Below, in pieces: positions 7,748 through 16,420 of a stretch of 32,192 nt of DNA. The translations under genes and the position numbers were made by a program. This stretch comes from UBA1672 sp046542355 (GTDB lineage Bacteria > Pseudomonadota > Alphaproteobacteria > Micavibrionales > Micavibrionaceae), in NCBI GenBank assembly GCA_046542355.1, contig JBKHBN010000020.1, positions 1-32,192 on the forward strand. The letters run 5' to 3'. The notes beneath the pieces are model-generated. The model was not told where the DNA came from, searched no databases, and worked only from the letters and a program-made list of their open reading frames with translations. The first letter of the stretch is position 1, and every line of letters begins with the position of its first letter.

Positions 7748-8453
7748 TTAAAGAAAACCCTTCCATACCGGAGCGCAGCAAAAGCGTGGCCGGTCCTGTA
7801 AACACAATCTCCCCCGTTTCGCTATTAGCACGCATACCACGCGCATCAATTTGCAAATCCGGCCCGCGCCCGCTTACAGCTTCATCAGACCACACAACCC
7901 CCTCTTTAAGATCGATATGCGCCTCTTGCGCACGCAATATATACCCCTCATCATGATTAAGAAAAACATCGCCCTCCAGAAAGAAACGCCGCGTATCCTG
8001 CCTGTAAGCCCCCACCTGTGAGCGCAATCTCAAATGCGCCCCGTCTTCCATCGTAATCACGGCCTCAGGACGCTCCAGCATAATCAAATCCTTGTTAACC
8101 TCCCCTTGCACGGCGCGCTGCGCGACAATCTCGTAAGGGTGATTTTCCTTGCTCAAATTTTCAAATCTTGGATTGATAAGCTCGTTTTTTGCAATAGAGC
8201 GCTCTGGGAGCTGCGGGGTTCGGATTGCATCCCTCTCACTATTCACAATAGGATCCTCGGAGCCGGATCTATAATACAAAATGGCAATTATAACCGCCGC
8301 CAGCAACGGAAGCGCCAAACGCATAACACGCACAAAAGTGCTGTATCCCTGCACAGAGCCTCGCGCGGAATCATCGCGCGCACGCGCGCTAAGACGTTCC
8401 AAACGCGCTCGCTTTTCTTCTTCCACTGCTTTTTCGGATATATCCTGATTCAA
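7740..8453 (-). CDS. lptC: LPS export inner-membrane protein LptC
   Basis: This 237-residue protein has a charged cytoplasmic N-terminus, one membrane segment (about residues 46-63, LALPLLAAVIIAILYY) and a periplasmic beta-jellyroll. Recognisable strands include YEIVAQRAVQG, VITMEDGAHLRLRSQVGAYR and ANSETGEIVFTGPATLLL. LptC receives LPS from LptFG and hands it to LptA. It sits between kdsD and lptA, with an eight-base overlap into lptA, the conserved order. The N-terminal tail before the membrane helix is longer than in E. coli LptC. Confidence 0.92.
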   Translation of the reverse strand: MNQDISEKAVEEEKRARLERLSARARDDSARGSVQGYSTFVRVMRLALPLLAAVIIAILYYRSGSEDPIVNSERDAIRTPQLPERSIAKNELINPRFENLSKENHPYEIVAQRAVQGEVNKDLIMLERPEAVITMEDGAHLRLRSQVGAYRQDTRRFFLEGDVFLNHDEGYILRAQEAHIDLKEGVVWSDEAVSGRGPDLQIDARGMRANSETGEIVFTGPATLLLRSGMEGFSLNE

Positions 8454-8511
8454 GCACCCTCCCGGGCATAAGCCTCACCGGTTTTTACTAACAAAGCACT
8501 CTTGCCCCACG

Positions 8512-9540
8512 CTAGGCCACACCGGCTTGCAGGCAATCCTGCAAACGAATAAGACCACACGCCGCGCCGTCTTTATCCCGCACGATAAGGCTAGTCAAAT
8601 ACTGCCCTTGCATCTTTGTCATCACATCAACCGCCCGCACAGCCAGCGTATCCTTTTCAATGGATTTTGGATCAATGCTCATCACCTCGCGCACCGACTT
8701 TTGCAGTAAATCCGGCGACATATGACGCTTCAAATCACCGTCAGTAACAATCCCCGCCAACTGATTGTCCTCAAACACAAGGACACACCCCATATTCTTG
8801 CCCGTCAAAGTCAACAAAACCTCATCCATACGCGCATCAATGCCAACAACAGGAAGATCATCACCCGAAATCATCACCTCTTCCACGCTCATCAGCTTTT
8901 GCCCCAGCTTCCCGCCAGGGTGAAACACCTTATATTGCTCAGGCGTCAGCTCCATGCGCTCCAACAACGTAATCGCCAAAGCATCACCAAGCGCCATCAT
9001 CATGGTCGTTGAAGTTGTCGGCACCATACCATTAGGGCACGCTTCGGCAACAGGCGGCAAAAGCAGACAAATATCACTATGCCGCGCCAAAGTAGACTCA
9101 CCCTTACTGGTCAGGGCAATCAATGTAATCCCGTAGCGGCGCGTATAATGAATAAGATCAGACAACTCCGCATTCTCACCGGAATTAGAAATCATCAGCA
9201 CAACATCACTTTTCGTGATAATACCCATATCCCCGTGACTGGCCTCACCCGGATGCACAAAATAAGACGGCGTGCCTGTTGAGGATAACGTAGCTGCAAT
9301 CTTGCGCCCGACATTCCCACTTTTGCCAATACCGGCAATAATAAGCCGCCCGGACATGCGCGGCTCGGATTTCATAGAATCAATAGCTTCAACGGCCTGA
9401 CAAAAGCTCTCGCCTATCGCCTCTGCCAGTGCCTTCAATGCATCATGCTCAGCCATTATAACCCGCACAGCGCGTTGTACATCCAGCGACTGCGTCTTTA
9501 TTTCAACACTCATATCCATTGCTTGATTCGCCATTATCAT
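8512..9540 (-). CDS. kdsD: Arabinose-5-phosphate isomerase (KpsF/GutQ family)
   Basis: This 342-residue enzyme interconverts ribulose-5-phosphate and arabinose-5-phosphate, the first step toward Kdo for LPS. The SIS domain (about 55-195) carries IIAGIGKSGNVGRKIAATLS, GEASHGDMGII, ISNSGENAEL and ACPNGMVPTTSTTMMMALGD. Two CBS domains follow (about 225-340). The length and domain order are normal. The ATG at 9540 has a TGGAAA site just upstream. The placement between rnd and lptC fits a Kdo/LPS export operon. Confidence 0.95.
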   Translation of the reverse strand: MIMANQAMDMSVEIKTQSLDVQRAVRVIMAEHDALKALAEAIGESFCQAVEAIDSMKSEPRMSGRLIIAGIGKSGNVGRKIAATLSSTGTPSYFVHPGEASHGDMGIITKSDVVLMISNSGENAELSDLIHYTRRYGITLIALTSKGESTLARHSDICLLLPPVAEACPNGMVPTTSTTMMMALGDALAITLLERMELTPEQYKVFHPGGKLGQKLMSVEEVMISGDDLPVVGIDARMDEVLLTLTGKNMGCVLVFEDNQLAGIVTDGDLKRHMSPDLLQKSVREVMSIDPKSIEKDTLAVRAVDVMTKMQGQYLTSLIVRDKDGAACGLIRLQDCLQAGVA

Positions 9541-9585
9541 TTTCCATCTATAACAAAAAAGACGCTTCTTCCTTCATTCATATAT

Positions 9586-10197
9586 CTAATAATGTTCCAG
9601 AACGCTATCATATCCACCCAATATATCCAGCTCAACGCGCGTTTTCAGAAAATCAAAACAGCGCTGCGCAAGATCCGCTCGCCCTTCCCGCTCTAACATG
9701 GAATCAAGACAAGCTTTAAGCTTGTGCAGATAATACACATCACTGGCCGCATAGCTGAGCTGCTCCGGGCTAAGTTCAGGCGCGCCCCAGTCTGATGACT
9801 GGTATTGCTTGTTAATCTCAATACCGAGAAGATCCTTACATAAGTAACGCAAACTATGCTTATCTGTATATGTACGCACCAGCTTGGACGCAATTTTCGT
9901 ACAATAGACATTCGGGCATTCCACACCCAGAGAATATGTCAAAATCCCAAGATCAAACCGGGCAAAATGAAAAATCTTTTTAACGCCCGCATCCCTCAAA
10001 AGCGCCTTTAAATGCGGTGCTTTATACTCCGGATCACTCATCTGCACCAGATGCGCCGTGCCATCACCACTGGAAAGTTGCACCAGACACAAACGGTCGC
10101 GATGAAAATTAAGCCCCATCGTTTCCGTATCAATAGCCACAACTTTCCCTAAATCCAGATCACCGGGCAAATCATTTTTATGTAATACAATGCTCAT
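9586..10197 (-). CDS. rnd: Ribonuclease D, compact form
   Basis: This 203-residue 3'-5' exoribonuclease of the DEDDy class has D23 and E25 (AIDTETMGLNF), D82 (FHFARFDLGIL), and Y149/D153 (YAASDVYYLHKL). It lacks the C-terminal HRDC domains of E. coli RNase D, which is common in alphaproteobacterial short forms. By family it trims tRNA and other RNA 3' ends. A TTG four codons upstream (10209) is possible, but the ATG at 10197 has GAGTG at a better distance. It is the first gene of the minus-strand LPS cluster. Confidence 0.93.
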   Translation of the reverse strand: MSIVLHKNDLPGDLDLGKVVAIDTETMGLNFHRDRLCLVQLSSGDGTAHLVQMSDPEYKAPHLKALLRDAGVKKIFHFARFDLGILTYSLGVECPNVYCTKIASKLVRTYTDKHSLRYLCKDLLGIEINKQYQSSDWGAPELSPEQLSYAASDVYYLHKLKACLDSMLEREGRADLAQRCFDFLKTRVELDILGGYDSVLEHY

Positions 10198-10520
10198 AAA
10201 TACACTCAATCCCTATATCCTAATTCTATGCTCTACGCTCTCCAAAACCATGCCAGGAAAAGCCCATAGCACCTTTCACGTATCTTTGAAGTCATTCAAA
10301 AATCAAAAGATTTATCAACATAAGCCATAACAACGCGATTTATTAGTATTTTTTTTAAGTTTTTTTTGTCATTATCAACATGCTGAACTGGTCACTCTTG
10401 TATATACCCTTTACATACCTTTGAGGCGTATAATCAGGCAGCGCCTATTTTAAAGACAATTAAACAAAAGCAATTAAGGCCATATAATAGAGTTGAACAC
10501 ATATTTTTAAAGGCAAAAAA
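10198..10520. other. AT-rich divergent intergenic region
   Basis: This 323-base stretch separates rnd from the divergent response-regulator gene. It holds no gene I can support. It contains two exact copies of TTATCAACAT (10312-10321 and 10372-10381) flanking a T-rich tract, and the promoter candidate at 10460-10488. Confidence 0.6.
10460..10488 (+). promoter_or_regulatory. Candidate promoter for the REC-GGDEF gene
   Basis: TTAAAC at 10460-10465 is followed after 17 bases by a perfect TATAAT at 10483-10488, 32 bases before the ATG. An AAAGG ribosome site is at 10509-10513. The -35 match is weak. Confidence 0.35.
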
Positions 10521-11348
10521 ATGAAAATTCTTATCGCCGACAGAGAAGAAATCACAGCGCAGCTTATGGCAACCCGCCTTGAGCCGCTGGGGTACAAAAT
10601 CATCCACGAGCCCGTCAAAAACAATGCCATAGAACGCGTCGGCATGGAGCATTACGACATTATTTTCGTTGACCCGGCTCCCCTGACAAGCGCACAGCCC
10701 ATTATCATGAATTTACGGCATAAGGGTGGGAAACACACCTATATCGCACAAATGGGTCAAGACATAACCCCTGTTGAAGCCATAAAATGCGGCGCCAATG
10801 ATGCCTTGTTAAAACCGGTCAGCCCTGAAAATCTTGATCGCTCCATAGAAAATGCCCGCCACCTGATCAAACAAATCAAAAGAATAGGAGACGAATCAAC
10901 TGACTTTCCAAGCGCTGGCGGTATTATCTCGAAATCAGCCTTTAACCAGCTTTTCCTCTCCGCCATTGATCGCGCAGATCGATACGGCGAGCGCTCATAT
11001 ATATTATTTATCGGTATTAAGAACTACCAGAGAATTTATGAAACCGAAGGCCCTTACGCCGCAGACTGCATCACAGCAAAACTTTCACAGTACCTTGTAC
11101 GTCTGCGCCGTCAATCCGATATCATTGCCCAGACCGAACCCTTTGAGTTTGCTCTGCTACTCCAACGTCCTATGTATGAAACAGAACCCAAAGAAGCAGC
11201 AAACCGCTTTGCCGAAAGCATTGGCAGCCAAAAAGATCTTTTCGATAAAAGCGGAATGGCTCCTGAATTTTATGTCACGCTTATTGATCTTCCCATTGGA
11301 TCACAAATAACTTCACATACATTGACAAAAGAAAGCGCAGCGATCTAA
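10521..11348 (+). CDS. Response regulator with degenerate GGDEF domain
   Basis: The 275-residue protein has a receiver domain (about 1-118) with acidic residues D7/E9, phospho-acceptor D51 (DIIFVDP) and lysine K98 (ALLKPV). It also has a GGDEF-family domain (about 133-265). The catalytic signature is lost: the GGDEF position reads EPFEF (206-210). An RxxD motif, R197-Q-S-D200, lies exactly five residues before it, the spacing of the c-di-GMP inhibitory site in active cyclases. It is therefore probably not a cyclase but may bind c-di-GMP (inference), as PopA does. It lies directly upstream of polysaccharide-export genes on the same strand, so control of export is a reasonable guess. No kinase gene is nearby. 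Confidence 0.85.
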   Translation: MKILIADREEITAQLMATRLEPLGYKIIHEPVKNNAIERVGMEHYDIIFVDPAPLTSAQPIIMNLRHKGGKHTYIAQMGQDITPVEAIKCGANDALLKPVSPENLDRSIENARHLIKQIKRIGDESTDFPSAGGIISKSAFNQLFLSAIDRADRYGERSYILFIGIKNYQRIYETEGPYAADCITAKLSQYLVRLRRQSDIIAQTEPFEFALLLQRPMYETEPKEAANRFAESIGSQKDLFDKSGMAPEFYVTLIDLPIGSQITSHTLTKESAAI

Positions 11349-11582
11349 GGCATGTTAACACTCAGCCCGCCCTAAAAAGCAATCTTTACATCCAATAGAT
11401 ATCTGTTCGCAATAACGAGATGGGATTCTCTTTAAGAAGCAAAACAGTTCTTTATTGAGGATGGTTTTAGATTTTTTACATCCTGACGCTTGCCCAAAAC
11501 ACGCAGAGATTCTATTCTGCAGATAATCACTGCATATTTATATCTCGCGTATATGAACTTCCACAACGTTAAGGGGCAAACC

Positions 11583-12383
11583 ATGCTTGTCAAAATTGTG
11601 CGCAAAGGATTTTTCTTAACTGCATTATGCGTTACGGGGAACATAATACTATGCGGCATCTCCACACCATCATATGCAACAACGCAGGCAACAGAGCGCC
11701 CGCAAGACAGCCTGCTAAGGGTCGGAGATACAATTGAGGTAAATGTAAAAGGAGAAAAGGAACTCTCAAACTCTTTTATCATCGACAAGGCCGGAACAAT
11801 CACCATGCCGCTCATCGGCAAGGTCTTTGTTGCAGGAAAAACACCCCACGAAGCCAGCGAGATCATCACCAGAAAACTCAAGGATGGCTACCTTCACCAC
11901 CCCGATGTTATCATTGCAAATCAAAATCATGAAAAAATCAAAAACAATGATGACAAGCCGAATGCAGCCAACTCAAAAAAAATCAGAGTTCCGGCAAGCC
12001 CGGCAAATAAAGATACAAAACAGAAGAAAACAGAAAACAGACAAAACACAAACATTATTGATTTAGTGCAAAAAAAGGCTGAAAAACGCATAGAACCGGA
12101 ACAAAAAGATACAAAAAAACCCAAACACACTGAAAAAACGCTTAAAGACCCCAAACATATTTATGTTCTTGGCGCAGTAAATAATCCCGGATATTACACC
12201 CTTCCTCCCACCGCCGGTCATGTTCTCAACGCTGTGGCGCTTGCCGGAGGGTACACCCAAAACGCACAAACCCGTACATTTGAAATCATACGCGAGATTA
12301 AAGGCGTCTATTACCGCCAGCATGCACAAATCGGTGCCCTGGAATATCAAGATGGTGACGTTATTATAATAGGACAGCGCTAG
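11583..12383 (+). CDS. Wza-like polysaccharide export protein with basic linker
   Basis: This 266-residue envelope protein belongs to the polysaccharide biosynthesis/export family, which forms outer-membrane channels. A hydrophobic signal-like segment lies at about 9-30. The export domain is at about 42-113 (LLRVGDTIEVNVKGEKELS, GTITMPLIGKVFVAGKTPHE). An SLBB-like segment follows at about 191-266 (YVLGAVNNPGYYTL, ALAGGYT, DGDVIIIGQR). Between them, residues 115-190 form a lysine-rich low-complexity insert not usual for the family. Cysteine is present near the signal segment (C24), but no clean lipobox is seen. AAGGGG at 11571-11576 supports the ATG at 11583 over one at 11490. A Wzc-like gene follows. 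Confidence 0.85.
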   Translation: MLVKIVRKGFFLTALCVTGNIILCGISTPSYATTQATERPQDSLLRVGDTIEVNVKGEKELSNSFIIDKAGTITMPLIGKVFVAGKTPHEASEIITRKLKDGYLHHPDVIIANQNHEKIKNNDDKPNAANSKKIRVPASPANKDTKQKKTENRQNTNIIDLVQKKAEKRIEPEQKDTKKPKHTEKTLKDPKHIYVLGAVNNPGYYTLPPTAGHVLNAVALAGGYTQNAQTRTFEIIREIKGVYYRQHAQIGALEYQDGDVIIIGQR

Positions 12384-12429
12384 GCTCCAAAAAACGCCAC
12401 AGCGCAAAAAGGAAAGAAAAAACAGACTT

Positions 12430-14361
12430 ATGCCTCCCACGTCCGGTAAAGATAATAATACCCTTGTGCATCATCCTGCAAAAGACGATTCACAGGCAAA
12501 CTTGCCTGTAACCGAAAATACGCAAACGCAGCAAATTCTTACAGTTCCCCCGGATAAAACAAACGCTCTTTCTTCAATTCTGCGCCGCCGCAAAGCTATG
12601 GCCACGGGCATAAGCCTTCTATGCTTCGGTATAAGCCTGATAGCCATTGAAAACATCCCGCCGCTTTATCGAGCAAACGCAAAGATCGTCTTCCCGGATC
12701 AAGCTAAAGCCCTCATTAAGACACAGATACACTACATGCAAAGCTCTGATTTTCTTGATAATTTTGAAAAAACAGAGGCACAGCCCATCACAAGGAATAA
12801 ACGCTTTAAATCTCTCACCGTGAATAGTGAAAAAAAAGAAAATACCCCGCAATGGCTCAAAGAAACAAAACAAAAAGAGACATTCATTACCCCCGGCCAC
12901 CTGCGCCTCTCGCACGCAAGCGGCTCCTATGTCGTGGATTTACGCTACTATGATCACAATCCTGAAAAAGCAGCTCAGACGCTCAATCGCTTTATCAGCG
13001 CCTACATCAGCCAAAACGAAAAAAATGCTGCCCGCAAAAAACAGGAAACAGCGCCGCCCGCTGACTATATAGAGACAAGAGACAAATTCCTCAGCCTCAG
13101 ATCACGCCTCACCAGCCTGATCGACAAACAGGGAAATATTCGTAATAATAACAAAGCTCTGGAACAGCTCAGCTCCGCACAACTGGAAACCCTTGTAGAG
13201 CAAAAAAAAGAAATTGAAGACAAGCAGGCCGCATTATCACTGCGCTACGGCGAAAAGCACCCGAAAATCATAAACATACGCTCGCGTCTGGCCGAAATCA
13301 ATGTCCAGATAAGGCAGGAACGTGAAAACCTTGTAAAAACCCTGATCGAAGAATACACAAACGCAAAACAGGCTTATGACATACTGGAGCGTTCCTACAG
13401 GCCGCAACGAATCGCCGCAACGCTATCATCCGATATCGCTAACACGCCGGTTAATGTCCAGATCATGGAAAGAGCAAAAATACCGACAAACCCTGTCTAT
13501 CCTGACAAACCACAGCTCATCGGCCTCTCGGCAATAGCATCAGTGTTGCTCGGCCTTGCTTTCCCCTTCCTTATAGAACGCAGCCGCAATACAATCCTGA
13601 GCGGTAACCAGCTCTTACACACATTCGGCCTGCCCTGTTACGCGCTCATACCAGAAGCCCATGCAAAAGACATGAAAGCTCTGGCCGATCAGGTTCTTGA
13701 CAACCCCTCTGACACACTGGCCGAGGCTGTACGCTCACTACGCTTGAACATAAAGCTGAAAAGCCACGGCAAAGAGAGGGAAGACAAAGTCATCACCTTA
13801 ACGTCTTCTCATAATGATGAGGGGAAAACAACGCTATGCGCATGGCTTGCGCGTCTTGCAGCAAAATCAGGAGAGCGTGTTTTGCTCATAGACGCAAATC
13901 TGCGCGACCCCGCCCTGCACACAGCGCTAAACAGAAAAAACATGCTTTCACTGGTTGAGTACCTTTCATGCAAAGCATCTCTAAACGAAGTTATCGACGA
14001 ATCAGATCCATCAGGTCTGCACGCCATTTATGGACGCAGCGTCCCAAATAGTGCTATGGATTTATTATCCTCCGATAAAATGACGCAGCTTCTCGCGGAG
14101 GCAAGAAAAACATACGACCTGATTATCATCGACACGCCTCCCAGCCTTCTACACGCCGATGCCCGCGCCCTGCAGCCGCACACGGATCTTTTGCTTTATC
14201 TGGTTGGCTGGAACAAAACAAAACGCAGCGTTATCCACAAGGGGTTATTGCAATTTCAGGGACACGCCAACACGCGCACAGCCCTTGTTTTAAGCAACAT
14301 CGACCTCAAAAAGCATGTTGCGTACGGTTACGGCGAAGTCATCTGCGAAGAAGAGATCTGA
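12430..14361 (+). CDS. Wzc-like chain-length/BY-kinase protein
   Basis: This 643-residue inner-membrane protein has a Wzz-type chain-length domain. The first membrane helix is at about 56-75 and a periplasmic coiled-coil region follows (ALSLRYGEKHPKIINIRSRL). A second helix is near 357-375, and a cytoplasmic tyrosine-kinase domain ends the protein. The P-loop SSHNDEGKTT (459-468) keeps G465-K466-T467. Walker A' is LLIDANLRDP (D488, with N490 where many have Asp). Walker B is LIIIDTPP (D568). The C-terminal tail has only Y632 and Y634, not a long tyrosine cluster. Such proteins control assembly and export of exopolysaccharide or capsule, cycling by autophosphorylation. It directly follows the Wza-like gene. 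Confidence 0.9.
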   Translation: MPPTSGKDNNTLVHHPAKDDSQANLPVTENTQTQQILTVPPDKTNALSSILRRRKAMATGISLLCFGISLIAIENIPPLYRANAKIVFPDQAKALIKTQIHYMQSSDFLDNFEKTEAQPITRNKRFKSLTVNSEKKENTPQWLKETKQKETFITPGHLRLSHASGSYVVDLRYYDHNPEKAAQTLNRFISAYISQNEKNAARKKQETAPPADYIETRDKFLSLRSRLTSLIDKQGNIRNNNKALEQLSSAQLETLVEQKKEIEDKQAALSLRYGEKHPKIINIRSRLAEINVQIRQERENLVKTLIEEYTNAKQAYDILERSYRPQRIAATLSSDIANTPVNVQIMERAKIPTNPVYPDKPQLIGLSAIASVLLGLAFPFLIERSRNTILSGNQLLHTFGLPCYALIPEAHAKDMKALADQVLDNPSDTLAEAVRSLRLNIKLKSHGKEREDKVITLTSSHNDEGKTTLCAWLARLAAKSGERVLLIDANLRDPALHTALNRKNMLSLVEYLSCKASLNEVIDESDPSGLHAIYGRSVPNSAMDLLSSDKMTQLLAEARKTYDLIIIDTPPSLLHADARALQPHTDLLLYLVGWNKTKRSVIHKGLLQFQGHANTRTALVLSNIDLKKHVAYGYGEVICEEEI

Positions 14362-14406
14362 TAAAAAACCTTTTGAAAGACTGCAAAAATCGTATAAAAT
14401 CACCGA

Positions 14407-14874
14407 ATGCGATTCGCAAACCCTCACCCACCACGGCGCGGGGCGTTTCTCCTGATAGCCCTGTTCTCATGCCTCCAGATTATATTCGGCCTTTTCCTCT
14501 TTACAGGGAACGGGCAGGAGTCGACGTTGCCCGTACGCTCCTCTATGCAAATTGCCTATATTGACCCTTCCATAATGGTACATGAGATAGAACCAGCCTC
14601 CGGCATCACATCAACCCCACTAAACGACCTGAACGTCTCCAGAAACAATAACAATACGCAAAAAATAAAAACAAACCGGCTTTCATATTTTCAGAAATAC
14701 CGTGAAAAAGCCATAAAGAAAGCAGCAGCGCGCCAACACAAGACCCTCAAGAAACGTCTGCAACAACAACATCTCAACCACAGCGCCGCCACATTCCCTC
14801 CGGTTCTTTCCCTGCAAAATGACAATAGCGCAAACAAAAAGATTTATACTGATTATCCAACACATGAGAAATAA
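14407..14874 (+). CDS. Unknown membrane-anchored basic protein
   Basis: I do not recognise this 155-residue protein. It has one membrane segment (about 13-33), then an asparagine-rich stretch and a strongly basic, probably helical region rich in lysine, arginine and glutamine (about 90-122, including RLSYFQKYREKAIKKAAARQ). The ATG at 14407 has only a weak ribosome site. It lies 45 bases after the Wzc-like gene and two bases before the next membrane-protein gene, so it probably belongs to the export operon. Function unknown. Confidence 0.6.
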   Translation: MRFANPHPPRRGAFLLIALFSCLQIIFGLFLFTGNGQESTLPVRSSMQIAYIDPSIMVHEIEPASGITSTPLNDLNVSRNNNNTQKIKTNRLSYFQKYREKAIKKAAARQHKTLKKRLQQQHLNHSAATFPPVLSLQNDNSANKKIYTDYPTHEK

Positions 14875-14876
14875 CC

Positions 14877-15746
14877 ATGTCCTACCAGTCATCAAAACAT
14901 CCGGGCTTGTACCTCTATCTTACCCTTGTCACAGCAACCATACTGTCTTTCCTGTTCCTTGAAATCAGCTCCACAGCCATCGGCATCCTAACAATTCTAT
15001 GGGGAGGGTTCACAGCACTTCGCGCACTAAGCCTCTATGAAATCAGCTCCAGCCAGACATACAATGCAAAAAGAAACACACTGATCTCCAAAGAGCACAA
15101 CGCCCAAAGCTCCCTGCTTGCATATGACCTCATCCAGCGCATGACAACCGGAGCCAACACAACACAAGGATTGCGCGCTCTTTATTGCCTGCACGAACGC
15201 ACGCTGCTCTGGGGCACAATCGCAATAACCTACATGGCTTTCAGCCTGCACTTAAATGCATCAAACTCAGGGCAAACAGCTTTAATGGAAATGGTGTGTA
15301 CCATGTTCATGATCGGCACGGCTTTCTGGGGAGGACAAAGCTACGCATACAACAATAAGGCCGCAAAATTAATGGGTTCTTTTTTCGCCATATTCCTTTG
15401 CCTGAGCCTCTTTGTCTTTAAGGTGAATATCTTCCCCGCCCACCTTCTTTCAGCCTTCTCACAGGCCATATTTTACAAGAGCACAACCTCTAACATCCTG
15501 CTTCTTATTCTTGCTCTTTACAGCACAACAATTCTGCTTCACGCCCTCATGCAACAAAACAAAGCAACGCCCAACGCAATAGCCGGTATTTGTATCATTG
15601 CCATCATGTCTGTAAGTTACCTGTCAATTGAATCCACACAAGCCACCACAGCGCTCTGGCTATCTGGCTGGGGGTTGTTCTCGATCTTCTGGAGCCGCGC
15701 TCACCAGCCGGTAAGAAAACGCTACATCCTTTATCAAAGTGATTAA
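14877..15746 (+). CDS. Unknown polytopic membrane protein
   Basis: This 289-residue protein has about eight hydrophobic segments (for example LYLTLVTATILSFLFLEI, LLWGTIAITYMAF, LLLILALYSTTILLHAL, AGICIIAIMSVSYL). A soluble loop at about 57-105 contains ISKEHNAQSSLLAYDLIQRM. I see no family motif for a Wzx flippase or Wzy polymerase, and it is short for either, although a transport or polymerisation role would fit the context. It starts two bases after the preceding stop, so the two genes are likely translated together. It ends the plus-strand export locus and is convergent with recR. Confidence 0.65.
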   Translation: MSYQSSKHPGLYLYLTLVTATILSFLFLEISSTAIGILTILWGGFTALRALSLYEISSSQTYNAKRNTLISKEHNAQSSLLAYDLIQRMTTGANTTQGLRALYCLHERTLLWGTIAITYMAFSLHLNASNSGQTALMEMVCTMFMIGTAFWGGQSYAYNNKAAKLMGSFFAIFLCLSLFVFKVNIFPAHLLSAFSQAIFYKSTTSNILLLILALYSTTILLHALMQQNKATPNAIAGICIIAIMSVSYLSIESTQATTALWLSGWGLFSIFWSRAHQPVRKRYILYQSD

Positions 15747-15780
15747 ACGCCCTTGACAAAAGACGCAAAACAAACGGAAT

Positions 15781-16380
15781 CTATTGCCGCGACTTAAGCG
15801 CCGTCACAATCGTCCCATCATCAAGATAATCCAGCTCCCCGCCTACAGGAACGCCATGCGCCAGATGCGTAACATCCACCTCCAGCGCTGCAATATGATC
15901 GGAAATATAATGCGCCGTGGACTGACCATCAACCGTAGCACTAAGCGCAAGAATAACCTCTTTAACTGTATCTGATTGCTTCCCCTCACGGGCGCGCTCA
16001 ATCAGCGCATTAATACGCAAATCCTCCGGCCCTATACCATCAAGCGCACTCAACAGGCCACCCAGAACATGGTACTGCCCCTTATACGCCCCTGTACGCT
16101 CAATCGCCCAGACATCACTAACCTGCGCAACCACACAAATCTGGCTTTTATCACGCCGCTCATCACAGCAGATATGACACGGATCTCCCATATCCAGATT
16201 ACCGCAAACACTACAGCTTTTAACATTACGCGCCGCATCGGATAATGCATTGGCCAAAGGCAGCATTGCCTGAGCACGTCGCGATAAAAGATAAAGCGCA
16301 ATGCGCCGCGCCGAGCGATTCCCCAATCCCGGCAAACTCGACAACAATCGGATAAGATGATCCAAAGGCCCGCCCGTCAT
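15781..16380 (-). CDS. recR: Recombination mediator protein RecR
   Basis: This 199-residue protein works with RecF/RecO to load RecA at gaps. It has the N-terminal helix-hairpin-helix region (LLSSLPGLGNRSARRIALYL), a four-cysteine zinc finger (C56, C59, C68, C71; CSVCGNLDMGDPCHICCD) and a Toprim domain (about 80-175; ICVVAQVSDVWAIERTGAYK, YHVLGGLLSALDGIGPEDL). The C-terminus VPVGGELDYLDDGTIVTAL is typical. The length is normal. It is not next to dnaX and ybaB, the common arrangement. It lies 40 bases downstream of lolA on the same strand. Confidence 0.97.
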   Translation of the reverse strand: MTGGPLDHLIRLLSSLPGLGNRSARRIALYLLSRRAQAMLPLANALSDAARNVKSCSVCGNLDMGDPCHICCDERRDKSQICVVAQVSDVWAIERTGAYKGQYHVLGGLLSALDGIGPEDLRINALIERAREGKQSDTVKEVILALSATVDGQSTAHYISDHIAALEVDVTHLAHGVPVGGELDYLDDGTIVTALKSRQ

Positions 16381-16420
16381 AATACGCAGCCCCCTACACT
16401 CTTAGTCATGACCTACATTC

